Below the pieces are notes generated by a model. The model was not told where the DNA came from. It did not search any database and saw nothing but the letters and a program-made list of their open reading frames with translations. A stretch of DNA of 27,000 nucleotides from CAYSYM01 sp964435115 (GTDB lineage: Bacteria; Chloroflexota; UBA6077; CF-72), in the NCBI GenBank assembly GCA_964435115.1, contig CAYSYM010000051.1:1-27000 (forward strand). The letters are read 5' to 3'. Made by a program: the position numbers and the translations under genes. Of the stretch, positions 1 to 7,816 are shown one piece after another; the stretch's first letter is position 1; each line of letters begins with the position of its first letter.

Positions 1-434
1 CCGCGGCGAGCGCGGTGCGTGCCGGTGTCGAGCTGGAGGTCGCTGAAGCGCAGGACGGGCGGCCGTTCGGCCTGTCGACGGCGCAGCAGGGCCCGCACCC
101 GCGCCAGCAGTACGTCGAACGAGAGCGGCTTGGCCACGTAGTCGTCCGCGCCCAACTCGAGGCCGGGCCTCTGGCCGGCAGGCGTCTCGCCCGCGGCGAG
201 CAGCAGCACCGGGAGGTGGACGTCGGCGGCACGCAGGCGCCGCAGCACCTCCAGCCCATCCATGCCAGGCAGGGCGACGTCGAGGATCACGGTGTCGGGC
301 GGGTGGTCGCGGGCCAGGCCAAGGCCCTCGGGTCCGCTGCTCGCCGTGTCCACGGAGAAGCCCTCGTAGGAGAGGCCCCGCTTGAGCGCGCTCGTGATCG
401 CGGGATCGTCGTCGATCACCAGAATCTGCGACAT
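1..434 (-). CDS. OmpR/PhoB-family response regulator (RR1), C-terminus cut by window edge
   Basis: The first 144 codons are visible, reading leftwards from an ATG at 434-432, and the gene runs off the window. Residues 1-115 form a receiver domain: acidic pocket D8/D9, phosphoacceptor D52 in VILDVALPGMDG, and conserved K102 in GADDYVAKPL. After a linker, the segment beginning RFSDLQLDTGTHRAR (about residue 130) matches the start of the winged-helix DNA-binding domain of OmpR/PhoB proteins. The usual Thr/Ser after the fourth strand is Ala here (PVLLLAAGE instead of the LTA type), which is slightly unusual. No strong ribosome binding site is visible. The gene has its own promoter with four TCAG repeats (626-678), so it is the best candidate for the protein that binds the repeat arrays in this window. 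A partner kinase would be expected just beyond position 1. The family call is firm; the regulon assignment is inference. Confidence 0.92.
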   Translation of the reverse strand, partial: MSQILVIDDDPAITSALKRGLSYEGFSVDTASSGPEGLGLARDHPPDTVILDVALPGMDGLEVLRRLRAADVHLPVLLLAAGETPAGQRPGLELGADDYVAKPLSFDVLLARVRALLRRRQAERPPVLRFSDLQLDTGTHRARR

Positions 435-625
435 GCCCGTTCCATCCGATCCGCCAGGCCAGGCGCTCTCGATCCGTTCGCGCCTGGTTCGCTCGGCCAC
501 CCCGCTGTCCCGGTCCTGGCCAGGCGCACCGGCCCGGGCCCGCGGCTGCCGGCTCGGGTGGGGCGAGCCGAATCGTGCCACGGCGCCGAACGCGCGGTCG
601 CCCGGCCGAACCAGAGCCGCTCTCC

Positions 626-678
626 ACCGTAGCCGGCTACCCTGAGTCTGTCCTGAAAGCTCGCTGAGCGCTGGCTGA
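626..678 (-). promoter_or_regulatory. TCAG x4 activator array and -10 for RR1 (autoregulation)
   Basis: On the minus strand TCAG begins at 678, 667, 656 and 645 (seen as CTGA at 675, 664, 653 and 642 on the plus strand), an exact 11-bp period. A -10-like TACGGT occupies 631-626, starting 14 bp after the last TCAG. No TTGACA-like -35 is present. The same 53-bp layout occurs four more times in the window. It would place the RR1 transcript start near 619 with a leader of about 185 nt. Confidence 0.8.
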
Positions 679-717
679 AGGCCGCCCCACGCACCGTGCC
701 GGGGGTAGCCCGCTTCT

Positions 718-770
718 TCAGCCGGGCCTCAGACGTCGTTCAGGTCCGTCTCAGAGCGACGGCGTAGGGT
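718..770 (+). promoter_or_regulatory. TCAG x4 activator array and -10 for the UbiB-like gene
   Basis: TCAG starts at 718, 729, 740 and 751 (11-bp period), with TAGGGT at 765-770, again 14 bp after the last TCAG. It fires away from the RR1 array, leaving about 40 bp between the two arrays, and the GTG start of the kinase-like gene is 30 bp downstream. The rest of 435-799 holds no gene that I can support. Confidence 0.82.
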
Positions 771-799
771 GCCGTTCGGCATCACACGCAGGAGGTCCC

Positions 800-2473
800 G
801 TGGAACACCCGCGCGCGGCTCGACGCCGCAACCGGTACCGCCAGATCGCGGAGGTGCTCGTCCGCCACGGCCTGGGCTACCTCGTCGGCGTGGCCGGGCT
901 CGAGCGCTTCGTCCCGCTGCACCGGGGCTGGTTTGGCCATCCGCGCCGCGAGGCGCCCTACACGCGCCCCGAGCACGTTCGGATGGCCGTGGAGGACCTG
1001 GGGACCACCTTCATCAAGCTCGGCCAGATCCTCTCCACGCGCGCCGACCTGCTGCCCCCCGCGTTCCAGACGGAGCTGGCGAAGCTCCAGGACCAGGCGC
1101 CACCCGTGCCGGCCGACCAGGTGGTCGCCGCCCTGGTGGAAGAGTTCGGCCGGCCCGTAGGCGAGACCTTCGCCTGGTTCGAGCTGGAGCCGCTCGCCGC
1201 GGCCTCGATCGGGCAGGTCCACGCCGCACGGCTGCCGGACGGCACCGAGGTGGTGGTGAAGGTGCGCCGGCCAGGGGTGGTGGCGCTCGTCCACGAGGAC
1301 CTGGAGATCCTGGGGACCCTCGCCAGCGCGGCGAGCCGTCGCTGGGCCCTGGCCGACGAGTACGACCTGGTGGGGCTCGCCGAAGAGTTCGCGCAGACGC
1401 TGCGCGCCGAGCTCGACTATGTACGCGAGGGGCAGAACGCCGCGCGCTTCGCGGCGGACTTCCGCGACGACCCGGATATCCACGTGCCGCGCGTCTTCTG
1501 GGAGTGGACCACCGCGCGCGTGCTCACCCTCGAGCGCATCCAGGGGATCAAGATCAGCGACACGCATGTGCTGGACGAGGCTGGGATCGACCGCGTGGCG
1601 CTGGCCCACCGCGCCGCCGGCCTCCTGCTCAAGATGGTCTTCGAGCACGGCTTCTTCCACGCCGACCCACACCCGGGCAACTTCTTCGTCGAGCCCGGGG
1701 GCCGCATCGGCCTCATCGACTACGGCATGGTCGGGACCGTCGACGCCCGCACCCAGGGCCAGCTCACCCGGCTGCTGCTCGCCATCACGTCGGACGACCC
1801 GGCCCGCCTGGTGGACGCCTTCCTGGAGCTGGGCGTGGCCCGCCAGCGCATCGAGCGCACGCTCTTGCGCCGCGACCTCGAGCACCTGCTCCTGCGGTAT
1901 TACACCCGCCCACTGGGCGAGGTCGCCCTGGGACCGCTGATCGAGGACGCGCTGGGGATCGTGCGACGCCACCGCCTGCGGCTGCCGACCAACCTGGTCC
2001 TCCTCCTCAAGACGGCCGTCATGAGCGAGGGGCTCGGCGCCCAGCTCGATCCCTCCTTCCGGCTGACGGAGGCGCTCACGCCGTATGCCGAACGCCTGGT
2101 GCTGCGCCAGCTAGCGCCCGCGCGGTGGGCCCGCCAGCTCGGCCAGGCCTCGCTGGACGCCGCGCAGCTCGGCGTGGAGCTGCCCCAGCAGCTCCGCCGC
2201 CTGCTGGCCGACCTGGAACGCGGGGACATGGAGATTGGCGTGCGGCCGGCCGGCGCCGGGCCGCTGGTGGAGCGCCTCGAGCAACTCGTCCACCAGGTGG
2301 TGCTGAGCATCATCGTCGGCTCGTTCATCGTCGGCCTGGCCTCCTTGATGAGCATCTACCACCCGCCCGACTGGGAGCGCTGGGCAGGCGCCGTCTTCGC
2401 CACCGCGTTCGCCATCGCCGGCGGACTCGGCGTCTACCTGGTGGTGAGCGTCCTGCGCAGCCGGCGGCGCTGA
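800..2473 (+). CDS. UbiB/ABC1 (AarF) family atypical protein kinase-like protein
   Basis: 557 residues, starting at a GTG preceded by AGGAGG (790-795). UbiB-family hallmarks are clear: the KxGQ motif in FIKLGQILSTR (K73-Q76), the Ala-rich loop PLAAASIGQVH (about 131-141) that replaces the kinase glycine loop, the nucleotide-site lysine in VVVKVRRP (K154), the catalytic stretch HADPHPGN (H287-N294) and the metal-binding DYG (D307). The C-terminus (about 490-550) has two hydrophobic segments that should anchor it in the membrane. Family members act as ATPases that support quinone (ubiquinone or menaquinone) biosynthesis or lipid handling. The exact role is not settled in bacteria without ubiquinone. 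It has its own TCAG-array promoter and is divergent from RR1, which ties it to that regulator. Confidence 0.95.
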   Translation: MEHPRAARRRNRYRQIAEVLVRHGLGYLVGVAGLERFVPLHRGWFGHPRREAPYTRPEHVRMAVEDLGTTFIKLGQILSTRADLLPPAFQTELAKLQDQAPPVPADQVVAALVEEFGRPVGETFAWFELEPLAAASIGQVHAARLPDGTEVVVKVRRPGVVALVHEDLEILGTLASAASRRWALADEYDLVGLAEEFAQTLRAELDYVREGQNAARFAADFRDDPDIHVPRVFWEWTTARVLTLERIQGIKISDTHVLDEAGIDRVALAHRAAGLLLKMVFEHGFFHADPHPGNFFVEPGGRIGLIDYGMVGTVDARTQGQLTRLLLAITSDDPARLVDAFLELGVARQRIERTLLRRDLEHLLLRYYTRPLGEVALGPLIEDALGIVRRHRLRLPTNLVLLLKTAVMSEGLGAQLDPSFRLTEALTPYAERLVLRQLAPARWARQLGQASLDAAQLGVELPQQLRRLLADLERGDMEIGVRPAGAGPLVERLEQLVHQVVLSIIVGSFIVGLASLMSIYHPPDWERWAGAVFATAFAIAGGLGVYLVVSVLRSRRR

Positions 2474-2648
2474 CCCGGGCCGGGCGCGAGCAGGACGCGC
2501 CGCGCGCCTGGCTCGACGGTTGGCATGGCGCGGCGTCCACGTGGCGGCCCGCCCGCGAGGCGCCTATCCACGCGGGTGGGGCAAGACTACCCAGCGGGAC
2601 CTGGCCGGGCACGCGTCCCTCCGCCAAGGTCTGCACAGGTGACGAGAT

Positions 2649-2670
2649 GCCCGCCGGCCCCGCGGCGGGC
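2649..2670 (+). other. GC hairpin directly upstream of the sensor-kinase ribosome binding site
   Basis: GCCCGCCG at 2649-2656 pairs perfectly with CGGCGGGC at 2663-2670 across a 6-nt loop. The GGAGG of the next gene starts 3 nt later. It may be a terminator for the upstream gene without a U-tract, or a leader structure that affects initiation; the sequence alone does not decide. The rest of the 210-bp gap shows no recognisable promoter. Confidence 0.4.
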
Positions 2671-2683
2671 GCGGAGGTAGGAC

Positions 2684-5158
2684 GTGGAGCGCGCGCGCGA
2701 AGCACCCGGCCTGGAGGACGGCAGGCGAGAGAACGGGGGTGCCCAGCCAGCGCTCGGTCGTATACCGCTGGTTGGCCGCCGCCTGGACCCGCTCTACCGC
2801 TACGCCTGGCGCCTCCTCCGCGGCCCGTCGCTCAGCCGCCGCATCATCGCCAGCGTCGCCCTCGGGCTGAGCCTGGTCCTGGCGCTCGCCGGCGTCGTCG
2901 CCCTCTGGACCATCCAGGAGAGCACTGAAGCGGCCTACCGCGAACGCCTGGCGGTCGCACGCGCGGTCGTCTGGCACGTGGACCGGGTCCTGCGCTCCAC
3001 CGAGGCCAGCCTGGAACGAGCCGCGCTCGAGCTGCGGCTGGAGCCGGGCGGCCCCGTGAGCGAGGCCGACGCCCGGGTGCTCGCCAACCTGCGGCTCCAG
3101 CTCGGGCGGTACGTGGCCCTGCGCGCCGTGGACGCCCGGGCCGCCACGGTGTGGGCCGACCCCGGTGCCGCGGCCGCCGCGGCCGGGCCTGGCGCCGCGG
3201 ACGAGGCCGTCCGGCGCGCCTTCCAGACCGGCGAGCCCGCGCTCGCGGAGGTGGCCCAGCCCGGCGACGCCGACGGCGCCCTGGCGTGCCTCGTGGTCCC
3301 CGTGCGGGACGCCCGGGGGGCCGTGAGCGGCGCCGTGATGGCTGACCTGGATCCGGCCGACCCCGGGGCAGGCCTGCTGCCAGCCCCGGACGCGCGCGAC
3401 GGCCTCCGTATCGACCTGGTCGATGTCGACGGGCGGCTGCTGGACGGAACCGATCCGACGCCGGGCGGCCGCGACGCCCACCGGGGGTTGCTAGCAGACC
3501 TCATGGCGACTCGGACGGCCGGCTACCGCGTGCACGAGCCGCCACATTCCGCCCTCTACGAGGCCCACGTCGTCGCCTACGCGCCCGTGTCGCTGCTCCC
3601 TGCCTGGGGCATCCTGGTCGAGCAGCCGCAGGACGTGGTCCTCGCCGCGCCGCGCGCGCTCCAGGTGCGGCTCGGCCTCCTGGGCGTCGCGGCGCTCGTC
3701 CTGGACGCCGCCGTGGCCTGGTTCGACGTGCGCCGCGTCGTCCAGCCCCTCCACCGGCTCACCGCCGCCGCCCAGCGGTTCGCCGCCGGCGACCTGGACG
3801 AGCAGGTCCGCCTGGACCGGGCCGACGAGCTGGGCATCCTCGCGCGCGCCTTCGACACCATGCGCCAGCGGCTGCGCGCCTCGCTGGCCGAGGTGGCCGA
3901 GTGGAACCGCGAGCTGGAGCGGCGAGTCGCGGCACGCACGACCGAGGTCGAGCGACGCAATCGCGAGCTCGCGTATCTGAACCAGATCGCCGAGACCGTG
4001 AGCGGGACGCTCGACGTCCACCCGATGTTCGAGCGCACGCTGGAGCGCGTGCTCGCGATCACGGGCGCGGACCTGGGCGCCTTTTACGTACTGGGAGAAG
4101 GGCAGACGCACCTGGCGCTGGTCGCGGAGCGGGGTCTGCCGGCCGCGCTACGGGCCGGCCACGCCGGAGCCAAGCGCTGCTTCTGCGAGCGCGCGGCCGC
4201 GCTGGACCGGGTCGTGGTCCTGGAAGGGGCCGAGCTGGACACCGCGGCGCCAGCCTGCCGCCGGGCGGGAGTCCACGCGGTCCTGGCCGTGCCCCTCTCG
4301 GCCGGGGAGCGCGTCCAGGGCGTGCTCTTCCTCGGCTCGGTTCAGGAGGGGCACTTCCGCGAGGTCGACCTCGGCACGCTCACCGCGGTCGGCCGCCAGG
4401 TGGGGATGGCGCTCGCCAACGCGCGGTTGTACGAGAGTCTCCAGGTGCGCGAGCGAGAGCGGGCCGAGCTGTTGCAGCGCGTCATCGCCGGGCAGGAGGA
4501 GGAGCGACGCCGCCTCGCCCAGGAGCTGCACGACGAAGCCAGCCAGGCGCTGGCGTCGCTCCAGCTCGGGCTGGACCGGCTGGCCGCGGGCAAGGAGCGG
4601 CCGGAGGACGCGCGGCGCCTCGCCGCGCAGCTCCAGCACGTCGCTGCCCACACCCTCGCCGACGTCCATCGCCTGGCCGTCGAGCTGCGCCCGAGCGTCC
4701 TGGACGACGTCGGGCTCGTGCCCGCGCTGGAACGCTACGTGCGGGACGCCTCCTGGCGGCGCGGCCTGGCGATCGACTTCGCGGCCGTCGGCGTCGACGG
4801 CTTCCGGCTCATCCCGCCCGCCGAGACGGCCGTCTATCGCATTGTCCAGGGAGCGCTCACCAACGTCTCCCAGCACGCCGGCGCCAGCCACGTGAGCGTC
4901 CTCCTCCAGCGGCGCCACGACAAGCTGGTGGTGGTCATCGAGGACGACGGTCGTGGGTTCGACCTGAGTGCCGTCCGCGCCGCCCCGCTCGAGCACCGCC
5001 TGGGCATGGCCGGCATGGAGGAGCGGGCAGCGCTCATCGGCGCCACCGTGACCATCGAGACGGCGCCCGGCGCCGGGACGACGGTGTTTCTGGAAGTGCC
5101 GCTCGCCCGGAACACGCTCAAGGAGGAGACGCATGCTGCGGTTGGTCCTGGCCGATGA
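2684..5158 (+). CDS. Membrane sensor histidine kinase, NarL/HisKA_3 type, with HAMP and GAF domains
   Basis: 824 residues from a GTG preceded by GGAGG. Order of parts: cytoplasmic tail; TM1 about 53-76; extracytoplasmic sensor region about 77-325 (Cache-like length, no family I can name with certainty); TM2 about 328-347; HAMP about 348-400; coiled coil about 400-430; GAF domain about 435-580; HisKA_3 with phosphoacceptor H616 in EERRRLAQELHDE; HATPase_c about 700-820 with N-box NVSQHAGA and G-boxes DDGRGFD and GMAGMEERA. The GAF domain has cysteines near RCFCERAA (about 498-501) and at about 525, which could hold a cofactor, but I cannot confirm this. It overlaps the following response regulator gene by 26 nt, so the two form a cognate pair. 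The signal is unknown. Its position between a quinone-related kinase and cytochrome b suggests a respiratory or redox input (inference). Confidence 0.93.
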   Translation: MERAREAPGLEDGRRENGGAQPALGRIPLVGRRLDPLYRYAWRLLRGPSLSRRIIASVALGLSLVLALAGVVALWTIQESTEAAYRERLAVARAVVWHVDRVLRSTEASLERAALELRLEPGGPVSEADARVLANLRLQLGRYVALRAVDARAATVWADPGAAAAAAGPGAADEAVRRAFQTGEPALAEVAQPGDADGALACLVVPVRDARGAVSGAVMADLDPADPGAGLLPAPDARDGLRIDLVDVDGRLLDGTDPTPGGRDAHRGLLADLMATRTAGYRVHEPPHSALYEAHVVAYAPVSLLPAWGILVEQPQDVVLAAPRALQVRLGLLGVAALVLDAAVAWFDVRRVVQPLHRLTAAAQRFAAGDLDEQVRLDRADELGILARAFDTMRQRLRASLAEVAEWNRELERRVAARTTEVERRNRELAYLNQIAETVSGTLDVHPMFERTLERVLAITGADLGAFYVLGEGQTHLALVAERGLPAALRAGHAGAKRCFCERAAALDRVVVLEGAELDTAAPACRRAGVHAVLAVPLSAGERVQGVLFLGSVQEGHFREVDLGTLTAVGRQVGMALANARLYESLQVRERERAELLQRVIAGQEEERRRLAQELHDEASQALASLQLGLDRLAAGKERPEDARRLAAQLQHVAAHTLADVHRLAVELRPSVLDDVGLVPALERYVRDASWRRGLAIDFAAVGVDGFRLIPPAETAVYRIVQGALTNVSQHAGASHVSVLLQRRHDKLVVVIEDDGRGFDLSAVRAAPLEHRLGMAGMEERAALIGATVTIETAPGAGTTVFLEVPLARNTLKEETHAAVGPGR

Positions 5159-5786
5159 CCACGGGGTGCTGAGAGCCGGCTTGCGGGCCCTGCTCGACGA
5201 CCAGCGCGACCTCCAGGTGGTGGGCGAGGCGGGCGACGCGGACGAGGCCGTAAGCCTGGTCCAGCGCCTGCAACCTCACGTGGCGCTGGTCGACGTGCGC
5301 ATGCCGGGTGGCGGGCTCGCAGCCGTCCGGCGCATGAAGCAGGTGGCACCAGACATGCGCGTGCTCGTCCTTAGCCAGTACGACGACCCTGTCTACCTGC
5401 GCGAGGCGCTGGCGGCGGGCGCCTCGGGCTACGCCCTGAAGCGCGCCAGCGGCCACGAGCTGCTGGAGGCCATCCGCGCCGTGGGTCGCGGGGACGTCTA
5501 CCTGCACCCCACCCTGACCAGAGTGCTGGTAGAGGAATCGTGGGGCCCGCGTGCCCGCGACCTCCGCCTACCTGCCGAGCCGCTCTCGGACCGCGAGACC
5601 CAGGTCCTGCGGCTCGTGGCGCTCGGCCACACCACCCAGCAGATCGCCGACCAGCTCTTCCTGAGCGCGCGGACCGTGGAGACCTACAAGGTGCGCTGCA
5701 TGGAGAAGCTGGGGCTCAGCGGGCGCGCGGCGCTCGTGCGCTACGCCCTGGACCACGGCCTCCTCAATCCAGAACCGGAGGCGTAA
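5133..5786 (+). CDS. NarL/FixJ-family response regulator
   Basis: 217 residues; the ATG lies inside the end of the kinase gene and is preceded by AGGAGGAG (5121-5128). The receiver domain has the acidic pair in LADDHGVLR, phosphoacceptor D54 in ALVDVRMP and the conserved lysine in GYALKRAS. The C-terminal LuxR-type helix-turn-helix runs from PLSDRETQVLRLVALGHT to SARTVETYKVRCMEKLG. All receiver active-site residues are intact, unlike the LuxR-type regulator at 8115. It is the partner of the overlapping kinase. Targets are unknown; the cytochrome b gene immediately downstream is an obvious candidate (inference). Confidence 0.94.
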   Translation: MLRLVLADDHGVLRAGLRALLDDQRDLQVVGEAGDADEAVSLVQRLQPHVALVDVRMPGGGLAAVRRMKQVAPDMRVLVLSQYDDPVYLREALAAGASGYALKRASGHELLEAIRAVGRGDVYLHPTLTRVLVEESWGPRARDLRLPAEPLSDRETQVLRLVALGHTTQQIADQLFLSARTVETYKVRCMEKLGLSGRAALVRYALDHGLLNPEPEA

Positions 5787-5799
5787 CGACGTCGCCCAC

Positions 5800-5815
5800 C
5801 CGCCCACATGGGCGG
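5800..5815 (+). terminator. Small GC hairpin after the response regulator gene
   Basis: CCGCCC at 5800-5805 pairs with GGGCGG at 5810-5815 around a 4-nt loop, 14 nt past the stop codon. There is no U-tract. It is a plausible weak terminator only. Confidence 0.3.
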
Positions 5816-5926
5816 TCCCCACCTGTTGGTGCGGGCTGGCCTGCACGTTCTCCACGACGGCACGGGCGCGGAAACTCGCAGGCTTCCTACGACGCGGCTG
5901 CCACAGATCTGCACAGCCGGACGGTC

Positions 5927-5942
5927 CCGCGCTTCGGCGCGG
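5927..5942 (+). terminator. TTCG-tetraloop hairpin upstream of cytochrome b
   Basis: CCGCGC, TTCG, GCGCGG forms a 6-bp stem capped by a very stable UUCG loop. It lies 44 nt before the cytochrome b ATG and may be a terminator for the two-component operon or a leader hairpin. I see no convincing promoter in 5787-5985. Confidence 0.35.
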
Positions 5943-5985
5943 CACGGGACACTTACGGCTACAGCATCCGCGCAGGAGGTTGACG

Positions 5986-7119
5986 ATGGCGACATCCGCT
6001 CCGATTCACCAGCCGGCCGTACTCGCTCCACAGGATGGGTCGGTTGCAGAGCCCACGGCCCCTCCGTCTGGTCTGGGGGGGTGGCTGTACGAGCGGCTGG
6101 GGCTGGGGGCCCTGACCTACGCCGTCCCGGCCCACGCCAATACCCTCTGGTACACCCTCGGCGGCGTCACCTTCGTCGGCCTCCTCCTCCTCGTCGCCAC
6201 CGGCTTCTGGCTCGCCCAGTACTACAACCCCGACCCCCTCACCGCCCGCGAGAGCGTCCTCTTCCTCCAGGCCCAGGCCCCCTTCGGCGACCTCGTCCGC
6301 GGCCTCCACGTCTGGACCGCCTACCTGGTGGTGGTGAGCGCGGTGCTCCACCTCATCCGCGTCTTCGCCACCGCCGCCTACAAGGTGCCGCGGGAGGTGA
6401 ACTGGCTGGTGGGCGTGGCGCTGCTGGGGCTGCTCCTCTTCGGGGGGGTCTTCACCGGCACCATCCTCCGCTGGGACCAGGAGGCGTACGAGGCGATGGC
6501 CCACAACGTCGAGGCCACCGCCTTCTTCGGCGCCCTCGGCGGCTACTTCTCCGAGGGCTTCACCACCTCCGTCCCCATGCTCGCCCGCCTCTACACCGCC
6601 CACATCAGCATCGTCCCCCTCCTCCTCGGCCTCCTCCTCATCGCCCACTTCTTCCTCATCAAGCACCACGGGATCAGCCCCACCCCGGCGCAGGCGGATG
6701 CGGGGCGGGCGGCGCGGGGGCGGCTGCCGGCGGGGCTGCTGACGGCGCGCTACTCCACCCACCTCCGCCTCATGGGCGGCTACGGCCTCGCCCTCCTCGG
6801 CCTGGCCGGCCTCCTCGCCCTCGCCTGGCCCCCGCCCGTCGGCCCCGCCATCGACCCCACCCTCGAGATCACCAAGCCGGCGTTCGTCTTCTACTTCCTC
6901 TACCCCTTCGAGAACTGGTTCGGGGTCCTCGGCATCGTCTACGCCGGCGTCGCCTTCTTCGGCCTCCTGGCGCTGGTGCCCTTCCTCGATCGGGGCCCGG
7001 CCCGCGGCTGGCGGCGGCGCCCACTCCCCACCACCCTCGGCCTGCTCCTCCTGGGGGCCGTCCTCGGCCTCTCGCTCATGACCGCCCTCCAGCCCACCGT
7101 CGCCCACCTCGGCGGCTAG
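5986..7119 (+). CDS. Cytochrome b (fused b6/subunit IV type), quinol-cytochrome c oxidoreductase
   Basis: 377 residues. The ATG at 5986 sits 6 nt after AGGAGG; an in-frame TTG at 5980 is unlikely. A proline-rich cytoplasmic tail is followed by at least seven membrane helices. Heme ligands are H108 and H122 (spacing 14) and H206 and H221 (spacing 15); the 14/15 pattern is that of b6-type cytochromes. The GGVFTGTILRWDQEA region fits the quinol-site helix. The C-terminal third corresponds to subunit IV, but the usual PEWY quinol-oxidation motif reads PAFV (298-301). No Rieske or cytochrome c gene lies in the window. A second cytochrome b gene with an identical 55-nt segment begins at 26850. A small anchored protein gene follows 37 nt downstream. 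Confidence 0.93.
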   Translation: MATSAPIHQPAVLAPQDGSVAEPTAPPSGLGGWLYERLGLGALTYAVPAHANTLWYTLGGVTFVGLLLLVATGFWLAQYYNPDPLTARESVLFLQAQAPFGDLVRGLHVWTAYLVVVSAVLHLIRVFATAAYKVPREVNWLVGVALLGLLLFGGVFTGTILRWDQEAYEAMAHNVEATAFFGALGGYFSEGFTTSVPMLARLYTAHISIVPLLLGLLLIAHFFLIKHHGISPTPAQADAGRAARGRLPAGLLTARYSTHLRLMGGYGLALLGLAGLLALAWPPPVGPAIDPTLEITKPAFVFYFLYPFENWFGVLGIVYAGVAFFGLLALVPFLDRGPARGWRRRPLPTTLGLLLLGAVLGLSLMTALQPTVAHLGG

Positions 7120-7156
7120 CCCCCCACCTCCCCACCCCGCGAAGGAGCCCCCGCGC

Positions 7157-7675
7157 ATGAGACGCCGCACCACCCGCACCACCCTCGCCACCCTCGCCGC
7201 GCTGCTCGCCCTCGGCGCCGGGCTCGCCCGGGCCGACGGCGGCCGCTCCGTCGCCGTCAAGCCCCTCGCCGCCCGCCCCGGCGACCCCATCACCGTCACC
7301 GGCGCCGGCCTCGGCGCCAGCCGCCAGGTCGAGATCCGCCTGGTGGGCCAGGGCCTCGACCTCGACCTCGGTGAGCTCGCCGCCGCCGCCGACGGCGACT
7401 TCGAGGGGACCCTCACCCTCCCACCCGACCTCCGCCCCGGCACCTACCAGCTCCGCGCCGTCGGCGACGGGGCCGAGGCCACCCAGCTCACCCTCCTCCC
7501 CGCCGGCGCCACCGCCCCCGCCGAGCCCACCATGGGCGCCGAGTCGCTCGTCGCCCCCCGCCCCCTCGGTGAGGCCGCCCTCCTCGTCGCCCTCTTCGGG
7601 GTGCTGGCCGGCCTCGGCCTCCTCGCCGCCCGCACCGCCACCCGCGCCCCCCGGGGCTCTGCTCCGAGGACGTAG
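7157..7675 (+). CDS. Small secreted/anchored protein with an Ig-like beta domain and C-terminal membrane helix
   Basis: 172 residues; the ATG is preceded by GAAGGAG (7141-7147). The N-terminus looks like a signal peptide (RRRTTR then a hydrophobic stretch, cleavage near ARA-DG, residue 27). Residues about 30-115 are rich in beta-forming segments with a VAVKPLAARPGDPITVTGAG pattern seen in Ig-like or CARDB-type domains. Residues about 135-157 form one membrane helix, followed by a basic tail. There are no cysteines or a heme motif, so it is not a cytochrome. It is co-directional with cytochrome b and is probably in the same transcript, perhaps as an accessory or scaffold protein. I do not recognise a named family. 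Confidence 0.75.
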   Translation: MRRRTTRTTLATLAALLALGAGLARADGGRSVAVKPLAARPGDPITVTGAGLGASRQVEIRLVGQGLDLDLGELAAAADGDFEGTLTLPPDLRPGTYQLRAVGDGAEATQLTLLPAGATAPAEPTMGAESLVAPRPLGEAALLVALFGVLAGLGLLAARTATRAPRGSAPRT

Positions 7676-7719
7676 CGCGCGCCGGGAGGGAATGGCGCCC
7701 TCCGTCTGACGCGGGTACG

Positions 7720-7753
7720 GGGAGCCTGCCCGTGTGTCCCCGGGCAGGCTCCC
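7720..7753 (+). terminator. Strong terminator-like hairpin after the cytochrome b operon
   Basis: A 13-bp perfect stem (7720-7732 with 7741-7753, arm GGGAGCCTGCCCG) around an 8-nt loop, 45 nt past the stop codon. There is no U-tract, but stem strength and position fit a GC-rich terminator. Confidence 0.6.
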
Positions 7754-7770
7754 GGACAGACGCGTCGTCG

Positions 7771-7804
7771 GGACAGGAGCGTGGCGGCCGCCACGCTCCT
7801 GTCC
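7771..7804. terminator. Perfect 34-bp palindrome, second hairpin of a tandem pair
   Basis: Positions 7771-7787 (GGACAGGAGCGTGGCGG) are the exact reverse complement of 7788-7804, with no loop bases. Its 3' edge is 13 bp before the first TCAG of the exporter promoter. Together with the hairpin at 7720 it probably insulates that promoter from cytochrome b transcription. A protein-binding palindrome is the alternative. Confidence 0.5.
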
Positions 7805-7816
7805 TCGCCGGTACAC

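Noticed and set aside
626..770. TCAG repeats as a CRISPR-like or satellite repeat
   Set aside because: The conserved unit is only 4 bp, the intervening 7 bp vary, copies are always four, and each array is fixed relative to a -10; this is a regulatory layout.
769..2928. Long open frame (719 codons) overlapping the UbiB-like gene
   Set aside because: Its product is Arg/Pro/Gly-rich without any domain, and the +1-shifted frame from 800 contains all UbiB motifs; it is a high-GC shadow frame.
3901..5172. Long frame inside the sensor kinase
   Set aside because: Low-complexity Arg/Ala/Gly product; the kinase frame carries the HAMP, GAF, HisKA_3 and ATPase motifs.
5959..7443. 494-codon minus-strand frame opposite cytochrome b
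   Set aside because: Glu/Gly/Val-rich antisense shadow caused by GC-rich third positions; no motif or ribosome binding site.
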